A stretch of DNA of 52,622 bases from Promicromonospora citrea. GTDB taxonomy: Bacteria; Actinomycetota; Actinomycetes; Actinomycetales; Cellulomonadaceae. A program made the translations under genes and the position numbers. The stretch lies in assembly GCF_013004695.1 (NCBI RefSeq), contig NZ_JABEMG010000014.1, positions 1-52,622 on the forward strand, in the 5' to 3' direction. The notes below the pieces were generated by a model. It saw nothing but the letters and a program-made list of their open reading frames with translations, was not told where the DNA came from and made no database searches. This document shows positions 7,655 to 14,820 of the stretch, piece after piece. Positions within the stretch are counted from its first letter, which is position 1, and each line of letters opens with the position of its first letter.

Positions 7655-9691
7655 TCAGGAGGTGGGCGGGTACGAGACGACCTGCGGGCTGGCGAAGCCA
7701 CCGACCGCCGGGTCGCCCGTGTCGTTGATCACGTGGTTGATGCCGCCCGAGCCGTTGAGGAAGACGCTCGTCATCGACCGGAAGCGCACCCCCGCCGTCC
7801 GGGGGGCCTGGATGCCCGACTCGACGCGGACATCGACGCCCTGGTTGAAGAACGAGTACACGCCCAGACCGACCGCCTCGTGCTGGGTCACGCCGTCCGC
7901 GACGCGGTACGACGCCCAGCCCGGCCGGTCGCCGTCCCGGTACGCGTCCTGCGACGGCGGGTCGTACGGGATCTCGCTCTGGTAGAAGACCGTGCGGCCG
8001 CGCTCGCCGTTCCACACGGTCTGGTTCTCCTGGTAGTGCTCGACGAACAGGCCGGTCGCCGTGACGTCGTCGCCGTTGACGACGACGCCGTGGGCGCCGG
8101 TGTTCGCGTCCCAGCCGATGCCCTGGCCGTGGTCGCCGCGCCAGGCCCAGATGTGGTCGAGCAGGGTGTGGTCGGTGTTGACCTCGATGGACGTCACGGC
8201 CTTGCCGACCCACGGGCCGCCCACGCGGACGAACACGTCGCTCAGCGTGGTCGGGTCGGACGCGTCGGCGCCCGCCCCGCCGGGCGTGCCCACGCGGACC
8301 AGCGTCTCGGACTCGGGCACGTTCGCGTCCACCGTGATCCCCGCGACGACGACGCCGGGCACGTCGCCGATCTCGAGCGCCGCCGTCCCCGCCGTCGGCG
8401 TGAGCGACGCGTAGCCGAGGCCGAGCACGACCGTGCGCGGGTTGTCGACCCGGATCGGCGCGTCGAGCTCGTACACGCCGGGCGTCAGCAGCAGGTGCTT
8501 GCCGCCCGCGACCGCCGCGTTGATCGAGGCGGCCGTGTCGGTGTCGGCGCGGGCGACGTACACGTCCTCGATGCCGATGGTGCGGCCCGACGCCGCGTCC
8601 GTGCCCCAGTCGACGCCCTGGCTGCCGGTCCGTGCGTGCGGCACGAAGACCTTGAGCTCGCCGTCGGAGGCGCGGAAGAGGAACGGCGCCTCCCGGCTCA
8701 CGGGCGTGCTGTCGAGCGTGGTCTTCACGCCGCGTGCGCCGTCGCCGAGATCCTGGCCGAAGTCCGTGGCCGGGGCGCCCTCGACGCCGGAGAACACCAT
8801 GTTCCAGACGCCGCCGTCCCAGGTGCCGACCTCGCTGTTGCGCGTGAACCACTGCTGCTGCGAGCCCGTGGTGATGGTGCCGGCCACGCGCGAGTTGGCC
8901 AGGTAGCCGCCCGAGGCGAACTCGCCGTACCGGCCGAACACCGTGAGGCTGCCGCGCACGTCGACGCGCCGCATCGGCGCCGCCTGCGAGACCGCCCAGC
9001 GCATCTGGTGCGGCTCGACGACGCCCGCGGGGAACGGCCGCGCGGCGTCCTCGCCGACGGGACGCTGGATCGGGTTGAACGCGAGGTTCGACATGGAGCG
9101 CCAGAACCGGGTCAGGGAGCCGGGGTCCGCGCACGCCCAGGGCTGGTCCGGGCACCCGACGACGGGCTCGACGTGCAGCGCGCCGTTGACGAGGACGTCG
9201 CCGGGCTGGGCACCGAGGCCCGCGATCGACTCGTAGTAGCCGACCTCGGCGTTCACGATGCCGGTCGCGGTGGCCGGGTCGTCCTGCCCCGCGGCGCTGC
9301 CGTACGTGCCCGGCTCGAAGAACACCTGGTGCCGGTCGAGGCTGAACTCCGCCTCGTCGTTGACCGTGTCCAGGAAGGCGTTGATCTGGTCGGTGGTCCA
9401 CGTCTCGTCGATGAACGTGACGTTGGGTCCGAAGTCGGGGTCCGCGGCCTTCGGGTCGTTCTTCCCGGGCTTGCCGGGCTTGGGCTTGCCCGGGCGGGGC
9501 GTGTGCTTGCCGGGCTTGCCGGGCTGGTGCTTGCCCGCCTGCTGGCCGGGGTGGGCCGCCGGGGCCAGCGCTCTGCCGGGGCCGTCGCCGGGCGCGGCGG
9601 TGGCCGGCAGCGCCGTCACCGCGGTGCCCGCGGCGAGCGAGGCCGCGACCGCCGCGACGGCGGCACCGCGCAAGGTGGTTCGGAGTGTCAT
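7655..9691 (-). CDS. secreted beta-helix protein of the family often labelled 'adenylyl cyclase'
   Basis: 678 aa, exported. A Sec-type signal (TLRTTLRGAAVAAVAASLAAG, cleavage near ATAAPGD) is followed by a low-complexity linker rich in PGK/KPG (about residues 45-80). The body has the features of a right-handed parallel beta-helix related to GH55 glucanases: FEPGTYG, ASGGYLANSRV, GVVVAGITVDANV, TSIEVNTDHTLLDHIWAWRGDHG and VVNGDDVTATGLFVEHYQ. Close actinobacterial homologues are, as I recall, annotated 'adenylyl cyclase' or 'coagulation factor 5/8 type', but no cyclase motif is visible. A polysaccharide-active enzyme or binding protein is more likely. GAAGGAC precedes the ATG. Confidence 0.8.
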   Translation of the reverse strand: MTLRTTLRGAAVAAVAASLAAGTAVTALPATAAPGDGPGRALAPAAHPGQQAGKHQPGKPGKHTPRPGKPKPGKPGKNDPKAADPDFGPNVTFIDETWTTDQINAFLDTVNDEAEFSLDRHQVFFEPGTYGSAAGQDDPATATGIVNAEVGYYESIAGLGAQPGDVLVNGALHVEPVVGCPDQPWACADPGSLTRFWRSMSNLAFNPIQRPVGEDAARPFPAGVVEPHQMRWAVSQAAPMRRVDVRGSLTVFGRYGEFASGGYLANSRVAGTITTGSQQQWFTRNSEVGTWDGGVWNMVFSGVEGAPATDFGQDLGDGARGVKTTLDSTPVSREAPFLFRASDGELKVFVPHARTGSQGVDWGTDAASGRTIGIEDVYVARADTDTAASINAAVAGGKHLLLTPGVYELDAPIRVDNPRTVVLGLGYASLTPTAGTAALEIGDVPGVVVAGITVDANVPESETLVRVGTPGGAGADASDPTTLSDVFVRVGGPWVGKAVTSIEVNTDHTLLDHIWAWRGDHGQGIGWDANTGAHGVVVNGDDVTATGLFVEHYQENQTVWNGERGRTVFYQSEIPYDPPSQDAYRDGDRPGWASYRVADGVTQHEAVGLGVYSFFNQGVDVRVESGIQAPRTAGVRFRSMTSVFLNGSGGINHVINDTGDPAVGGFASPQVVSYPPTS

Positions 9692-9846
9692 CGTCGACGT
9701 CCTTCGTGCTCGGGGCAGGCCGGCTCGCCGGTGACGGCCTGGCCGGTCGTGCTGCCGTGCGGGTGCACCCGGACGGGCGCTCCGTCAGGCTAACCGTGGT
9801 CAACTGACAGATCAGTAAGTGATTCCCGCAGCCTTCGTGCCACGGG

Positions 9847-11241
9847 TCAGGCGCGCGCGACGCTCCGCGTGACCGTGAACCGGCGGTTCTGCGCGACGTG
9901 CTCCGTGCGGCCGACGGCCCGCTCGAGGGCACCGCGGTAGTGCAGGCCGGTGTTGAACACGGTCCACAGCTCGCCGCCCGGGCGCAGGACGCGGCCCGCC
10001 GTGGCGAACATCCGGTGCGCCGCGTCGGTGCTCAGCGCTGCGCGGTCGTGGAACGGCGGGTTGAGCAGCACCAGGTCGGCCGAGCGGTCGGGCAGCGTCG
10101 AGCCGGCGTCGTCGCGCAGGACGGTGCCGGTGATGCCGTTGGCGGCCAGCGTCGCCCGCGTCGAGGCACAGGCAGCGGCGCTGCGGTCGGTGGCGACGAC
10201 GCGGGCCCCGGGATAGCGCAGGCCGAGCACCGTGGCGAGGATGCCGGTGCCGCAGCCGAGGTCGACGGCGGTGGTGCGCTGCGCGGTGGTGGGGTGCGCG
10301 GTGGTGCGCTGCGCTGCGGTCGGGTCCGCCGTGCCGGGCCGCTGTGCCGGGCCGGTGGCCGGGCCGGTGGCCGGGCCCGTGGTGGGCAGGGTGGGCCAGC
10401 GGTCGGCCTGGGCGAGGAGGAAGCGGGTGCCCTGGTCCAGGGCCGCTCCGGCGAAGGCAGCGCCGTGGGCGACGACGGTGAGGGCGGTGCGCCGGGTCGC
10501 GTCCGCGGGGGCGCCCGCGGGCGGGGTCGCGGCACGGACGATCTCCTGATCGGTGAGCCGTGCGGTCACCGGGTAGGACGGCGCTCCGACGTCGGCCCGC
10601 GGCTCCCGGGCGATCAGCAACCGCGACTTCTGCCGGGCCAGCGACGCGCTCACGTGGCCGAACGACGCGGCGAGCACGTCGTTCATCGCGTGGGTCATGT
10701 GCTTGACGCGCCCGCCCGCGAGCAGGACGACCGCGGGGTCGGCTTCGCGCGCGACGAGCTCGGCGATCTCCGTCAGCTCCGCCAGCGACTTCGGGAGCTG
10801 CAGGAGCACGAGCCGCGCCCCGCGCACGAGCTCCGCGGACAGGTCGTCGTGGACCGTGAAGCCGAACCCGCCGCCGGCGTGGGCCGCCCGCAGCGGCTCG
10901 CTCACCAGGGCGCTGTTCGCGTCGAGCGCGGCCTCGGCCGTGAGGGCGTCCGTGTGCACGTCGACGTGCCGGACGCCCAGCGCGAGGGCGCCGATCGTGA
11001 GCGCGCCGAACCGGTCGCCGATGATGACCGCGCGGTCATCATCGGCGGTGCGCCCGGGGGCGACGTCGGCGCGGGCCGCGCCGTCCTCATCATCCGCGCC
11101 GTCCGCGCCGAGGAGCAGCGCGGCGGCCTCGTCGAGCAGCAGCCGGTCGGTCGCGTCGACGGCGACGGGGCCGTCGGCGCGTGCGCCGTCCTCGGGGAAG
11201 GGGCGCAGCAGCGCGAGGACGGCCTCGGCGGCGGGGCTCAC
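9847..11241 (-). CDS. class I SAM-dependent methyltransferase, RsmC/RlmG-like
   Basis: 464 aa. It has the two-domain design of RsmC/RlmG rRNA guanine-N2 methyltransferases: an N-terminal degenerate half (about residues 1-220) and a C-terminal catalytic half with motif I VDLGCGTGILATVLG and the catalytic loop DLVLLNPPFHD. The substrate guanine is inferred from the family. I start it at the GTG that overlaps the DUF5997 stop (GTGA), which removes an unconserved N-terminal stretch. Just before motif I is a low-complexity insert of TGPA and TTAQRTTA repeats (about 10264-10385) not expected in the family. It is co-transcribed and coupled with DUF5997. Confidence 0.82.
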   Translation of the reverse strand: MSPAAEAVLALLRPFPEDGARADGPVAVDATDRLLLDEAAALLLGADGADDEDGAARADVAPGRTADDDRAVIIGDRFGALTIGALALGVRHVDVHTDALTAEAALDANSALVSEPLRAAHAGGGFGFTVHDDLSAELVRGARLVLLQLPKSLAELTEIAELVAREADPAVVLLAGGRVKHMTHAMNDVLAASFGHVSASLARQKSRLLIAREPRADVGAPSYPVTARLTDQEIVRAATPPAGAPADATRRTALTVVAHGAAFAGAALDQGTRFLLAQADRWPTLPTTGPATGPATGPAQRPGTADPTAAQRTTAHPTTAQRTTAVDLGCGTGILATVLGLRYPGARVVATDRSAAACASTRATLAANGITGTVLRDDAGSTLPDRSADLVLLNPPFHDRAALSTDAAHRMFATAGRVLRPGGELWTVFNTGLHYRGALERAVGRTEHVAQNRRFTVTRSVARA

Positions 11242-11639
11242 CGCGCCGAGCGCGACTTCTTCTCCGCCGCGGTGCGGGCTGCCGCCAGCCGTTCCTCCTC
11301 GGCGCGTACCTGCACCGCGATCTCGCGCTCCCGCACGAGCCACTCCGGCGGGTCCTCGCGCAGCTCGTCGATCTGCTCGGTCGTCAGCGGCTCCGTGATG
11401 CCGCCGCGGGCCAGCCCCGCGATCGAGATGCCGAGCCGCCCGGCGACGACGGGCCGGGGGTGCGGGCCGTTGCGCCGCAGGTCGGACAGCCACTCCGGCG
11501 GGTTCGTCTCCATCTCCTCGAGCTCCGCGCGCGTGACGGGGTTCTCCTGGAACTCCCGCGGTGTGGCAGGCAGATACACGCCGAGCCGCTTGGCGGCGTT
11601 GGACGGCTTGAACCGCTGCGAGGAGAAGGAGGAGCTCAT
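11238..11639 (-). CDS. DUF5997 family protein with exact internal duplication
   Basis: 133 aa, soluble, actinobacterial family of unknown function. The start is placed at the ATG of MSSSFSSQRFKPS, where family conservation begins; an upstream in-frame ATG would add 20 residues. Residues 15-51 and 65-101 are a gap-free repeat with an offset of 50, each running RLG(V/I)...P(V/L)T...(L/I)(E/D)E(M/L)xx(N/D)PPEWL. The C-terminal 30 residues are a charged helix. The small, charged, duplicated design could suit nucleic-acid or protein binding, which is inference. Its stop overlaps the methyltransferase start, and a LysR ligand-domain protein lies nearby. Confidence 0.85.
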   Translation of the reverse strand: MSSSFSSQRFKPSNAAKRLGVYLPATPREFQENPVTRAELEEMETNPPEWLSDLRRNGPHPRPVVAGRLGISIAGLARGGITEPLTTEQIDELREDPPEWLVREREIAVQVRAEEERLAAARTAAEKKSRSAR

Positions 11640-11952
11640 GCCCCCAGGGTACTGGCCGCCCGGATCGACCGACCGTCGACCGAGTGCAGTCTTCATCACC
11701 CCGCGGACCGTCCGCTGCAGACTGTGTCACCGACACCACGGGGATCGCGGAGCCAAGCTCTGCACTTCACGGTGGGGGCGCTCCGGCCCGGACGGCGGCG
11801 CGGCGGCGACGCGGCGGCGAGAAGAAGTCGGGGGCGGGCCGGACCGTTCCGTCGGGGGCGCAACGGACCGAGCTCGTCCACAGGCGGCGTCGTCCACAGG
11901 CGCCGGTCGGACGCCCGGCGCCGGCCACCCGTGATGCGCTCGAATTCTTCGG
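11640..11952. other. intergenic region with short repeats
   Basis: About 310 bases without a convincing gene, between the DUF5997 start and the AbiEi gene. It holds the dyad GTGTC-acc-GACAC (11724-11736), which may belong to the DUF5997 promoter, and two direct copies of CGTCCACAGGCG (11875-11886 and 11891-11902) upstream of the AbiEi gene. Their position would suit a repressor such as the AbiEi protein itself, but that is speculative. Confidence 0.4.
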
Positions 11953-13014
11953 GTGAGCCCCGCCCCGATCCTTCCCGCCGAGCTGCTCGACCTCGCGTCC
12001 CGCCAGGAGCGGCTGGTCGGCATCACCCAGTGCCTGGACGCCGGGTTGACCCGGCAGCGCGTGCACCGTCTGGTGCGCGCGGGGTCGTGGGCACGGGTCA
12101 CGCGCGGTGTGTACGACACGTGCGTCGACCCCGTGCCGCAACGGCTGCGCGACGGCCGGTACGACCACCTGCGCCGTCGGGCCGCCTGGGTCGGCCTGCT
12201 CGCGTATCCCGACGGCGTCGCGACGGGCGCGTGCGCGCTCGCGCTGCTCGGCGTCGGTGGGCTGCCCGTGCTGGTGACGCCGGAGGTGTCGCGGCCCGCG
12301 CGCATGGACGCCGGGGTGCGACCAGGTACGACGCTGCGGCGGTACGGGACGTTTCCGGTGATCAGGTGGCACGGCAGAGACGTCGCCGAGACGGCTCACG
12401 CGCTGGCGCAGGGCCTGCTGACCCTGCCGCGGGACAACGCGGTCGCCGTGCTCGGCGACGCGCTGCGCGCGGGACGCGTCCCGGATCTCGGCGAGATCGC
12501 GGCGCTGATCCGCGGTCGGCGCGGGGCGACGCGGGTGCGTCCGTGGCTGGCTCTCGTCTCGCGGCACGACGGCTCGCCGGCTGAGACGTTCGCGCGGCTC
12601 TCGCTGATCGACCACGGCGTCCCGCCCGACGGGCAGCAGATCGAGTTCTGGGCGGACGGTCGGTTCCTCGGGCGGGTCGACTTCTGCTGGGTGCTGCCCG
12701 ACGGCCGCTACCTCGTGGTCGAGATCGACGGCCGGGAGTTCCACGCCGGCAGCGAGATGCTCGCGGACGACGCCGCGCGCCAGAACCGTCTCGTCGGCAG
12801 CGGTCGCCTCGTGCTCCTCCGCTTTCCCGCGCCGCGGAGCAGCGGCGACGGCGACCTCGGTCGGCAGGTCGCGGCGCACCTGGCCCGCTTCCGTCGGCGT
12901 TCCGCGTCCGCCGTCCCGCCGTCGGTCGACCTCACGACCCGGCTGTCTCCCGGTCGGAGCGTGCAGAGTTTGGTTCGGCCGATGGCGGATCTCGCGGAAC
13001 GAGCTCTGCAGTAG
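11953..13014 (+). CDS. orphan AbiEi-like antitoxin with C-terminal DUF559/Vsr-type domain
   Basis: 353 aa. The N-terminal 80 residues form the AbiEi antitoxin winged HTH (QCLDAGLTRQRVHRLVRAGSWARVTRGVYD). The C-terminal part resembles a DUF559/very-short-patch-repair nuclease fold: GVPPDGQQIEFWADGRFLGRVDFCWVLPDGRYLVVEIDGREFH, then RLVGSGRLVLLRF. The acidic D...EID residues would be the metal site. No AbiEii toxin gene adjoins it. Such fusions are common in actinobacteria and usually annotated as type IV antitoxins, but their role is unproven. The GTG start has little Shine-Dalgarno sequence. Confidence 0.8.
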   Translation: MSPAPILPAELLDLASRQERLVGITQCLDAGLTRQRVHRLVRAGSWARVTRGVYDTCVDPVPQRLRDGRYDHLRRRAAWVGLLAYPDGVATGACALALLGVGGLPVLVTPEVSRPARMDAGVRPGTTLRRYGTFPVIRWHGRDVAETAHALAQGLLTLPRDNAVAVLGDALRAGRVPDLGEIAALIRGRRGATRVRPWLALVSRHDGSPAETFARLSLIDHGVPPDGQQIEFWADGRFLGRVDFCWVLPDGRYLVVEIDGREFHAGSEMLADDAARQNRLVGSGRLVLLRFPAPRSSGDGDLGRQVAAHLARFRRRSASAVPPSVDLTTRLSPGRSVQSLVRPMADLAERALQ

Positions 13015-13086
13015 ACGGCTCGGGCGGGCTCGGGACGCGCGCACGTCGGCACTCGGTGTCGTCCCGACGGGCCGTAGCCTGGGGGC

Positions 13087-13938
13087 GTGACGAGTGAGCA
13101 GGCGGGCGAGAGGTTCCGGCTGGCGTACGTGCCGGGCGCGACGCCGGGGAAGTGGGCGGCGGTGTGGCGCGAGCGGCTGCCCGACGTCGAGCTCGAGCTG
13201 GTCCAGGTCGAGGCCGCCGACGTGCCGGCCACGCTCGGGTCCGGCGACGCCGACGCCGCGATCGGCCGGCTGCCCGTCGACAAGGAGGTCTACTCCGCCA
13301 TCCCGCTCTACGAGGAGACGCCGGTCGTGTGCGTCTCCCGCGACCACCTGCTCGCGGCGCTCGCCGACGACGAGACCGTGACCAGCGCCGACATCGCCGA
13401 CGACCCGGTCTGGGTGCCCGGTGACGACGTCCTGTTCGCCGACCGCCCGGTCCCCGGGACGGTGCCGGCCGGCCCCGACGGCACGCCGCTCGAGCGCGTG
13501 GCGACCACGGCCGACGCCGTCGCGACGGTGGCGGCGAACGTCGGGGTCGCGGTGCTGCCGATGTCGCTCGCGCGCCTGCACCGACGTAAGGACGTCACCT
13601 ACCGCGTGCTCGTCGACGGGCCGACGGCGCCCGTCGGGCTGGTCTGGCCCACGGAGCGCACGACGGACCTGGTCGAGGAACTGATCGGGATCGTCCGCGG
13701 GCGCACCGTGAACAGCTCGCGCGGGCGCGGGGCCCCGGCAGCGGCGGAGAAGGTCGGTCGCGGACGGGGCGCGAGCAAAGGAGAGGACAAGAAAGCAGGT
13801 CACAGCGCCGCCGCGGCGCAACGGGACGGTCGCGGGAAGCAGGCTCGAGGGGCGAAGGGGCGTGGCCGCGGAGCCGCGCAGCGAGGTTCAGGGCCGCGCT
13901 CCGGTTCCACAGGGCAGAAAAAGGGCAAACGTCGGTAG
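13087..13938 (+). CDS. LysR-type substrate-binding domain protein lacking the HTH
   Basis: 283 aa. It begins directly with a LysR ligand-binding fold: FRLAYVPGATPGKWAAVWRERLPDVELELVQVE, then PLYEETPVVCVSRDHLL and VAANVGVAVLPMSLARLH (residues about 10-205). No helix-turn-helix precedes it, and the start GTG leaves no room for one. The last 70 residues are a basic, disordered tail rich in RG, GK and KK, which could contact nucleic acid. In other actinobacteria, as I recall, this protein is encoded next to DUF5997; here the AbiEi gene stands between them. A ligand-sensing partner for a separate DNA-binding protein is a reasonable inference. Confidence 0.82.
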   Translation: MTSEQAGERFRLAYVPGATPGKWAAVWRERLPDVELELVQVEAADVPATLGSGDADAAIGRLPVDKEVYSAIPLYEETPVVCVSRDHLLAALADDETVTSADIADDPVWVPGDDVLFADRPVPGTVPAGPDGTPLERVATTADAVATVAANVGVAVLPMSLARLHRRKDVTYRVLVDGPTAPVGLVWPTERTTDLVEELIGIVRGRTVNSSRGRGAPAAAEKVGRGRGASKGEDKKAGHSAAAAQRDGRGKQARGAKGRGRGAAQRGSGPRSGSTGQKKGKRR

Positions 13939-13985
13939 AAGCCGAGAAAAGCCGCTGTAAGGTTTTTTGCCGCGAAACTCGAATA

Positions 13986-14014
13986 TTGGCGATCTGCGAC
14001 ATTCTGGCTACGCT
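13986..14014 (+). promoter_or_regulatory. candidate promoter of the LAATG surface protein
   Basis: TTGGCG (-35) and TACGCT (-10) are separated by exactly 17 bases, about 70 bases before the start codon, in a locally AT-richer stretch. A good ribosome-binding site (AAGGAG) follows near 14071. Assigned by eye. Confidence 0.5.
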
Positions 14015-14082
14015 CCCCGGAACGCGCCCGACGACGGGCGCCCAGAAGTTCCGTCCCGTCTCCTGCCAGTAAGGAGCGCCCC

Positions 14083-14760
14083 GTGCGCAAGATCACCGTC
14101 TGGGGAGCGTCCGCGCTCCTCGTGGCCGGCCTCGTCGGCGCCCCGTCCGCCGCGTTCGCCGCCCCGGCCCCCGCTGCACCCGTCGCGACCACCGGTGGTG
14201 CGACCTGCCCCAAGGACGGGAAGGTCGACGTCGGCGGCGAGCAGGGCTCGGTCACCGTCACCGCGCCGGACGGCTACCTCATCACCGGCTACTGCGTGAA
14301 GGCCGGGTCCGCCAAGAACGGCGCCGGACCCGAGACCGTCACGGTGGACCCGCCGGTCGCCGAGGTGACCATCAGCCACTCGAGCGGCAAGGCGGTCAGC
14401 CACTACACGCTCGTGACCGTCGCCGCCGGGACGACGCCGAGCACGGAGCCGACGCCCCCTGCCGAGGAGCCCGCGCCGACGGCGCCCGCCGAGGAGCCCG
14501 CGCCGGTGGACGAGCCCACGGACGGCCCGGCCGCCGAGCCCGGCACTGAGCCGGTTGCTGGGCCGGTCGCTGAGCCGGTCGCCGACGAGGCCGACGGGCA
14601 GGCGCCTGCCGAGGAGGCCGCCGCCCCCGTGCCGGCCGAGGGCGAGCTCGCCGCCACCGGCGCGAGCACCGTCATCGGCTTCACGCTCATCGCGCTGGCG
14701 CTCGTGGGCGGCGGCGTGACGCTGCTCGTGCTGCGCCGCAAGGGCGTGCTCAACGGCTGA
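14083..14760 (+). CDS. sortase-anchored surface protein (LAATG motif)
   Basis: 225 aa, exported and covalently cell-wall anchored. A signal peptide (RKITVWGASALLVAGLVGAPSAAFA|AP) is followed by a small domain with two cysteines (ATCPKDGK and ITGYCVKAG, likely a disulphide). A long Pro/Glu/Ala/Thr-rich wall-spanning stalk covers about residues 120-190. The C-terminus has the LAATG sortase motif (the LAXTG type processed by class E sortases in high-GC actinobacteria), a membrane helix and the tail RRKGVLNG. The start is GTG with AAGGAG upstream. The function of the globular part is unknown; no sortase gene is in the window. Confidence 0.88.
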   Translation: MRKITVWGASALLVAGLVGAPSAAFAAPAPAAPVATTGGATCPKDGKVDVGGEQGSVTVTAPDGYLITGYCVKAGSAKNGAGPETVTVDPPVAEVTISHSSGKAVSHYTLVTVAAGTTPSTEPTPPAEEPAPTAPAEEPAPVDEPTDGPAAEPGTEPVAGPVAEPVADEADGQAPAEEAAAPVPAEGELAATGASTVIGFTLIALALVGGGVTLLVLRRKGVLNG

Positions 14761-14779
14761 GCCGAGAGGCGACGCGGCA

Positions 14780-14819
14780 CGAAGGCCGCCGGCGGGCACC
14801 CACCCGCCGGCGGCCTTCG
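14780..14819. terminator. bidirectional terminator hairpin
   Basis: A perfect 17-bp stem, CGAAGGCCGCCGGCGGG paired with 14803-14819, closes a 6-base loop between the convergent surface-protein and alpha-galactosidase genes. Confidence 0.85.
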
Positions 14820-14820
14820 C

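Noticed and set aside
11953-13014. Complete AbiE toxin-antitoxin system
   Set aside because: Neither neighbour resembles an AbiEii nucleotidyltransferase toxin; only the antitoxin-like HTH is present, fused to a nuclease-like domain.
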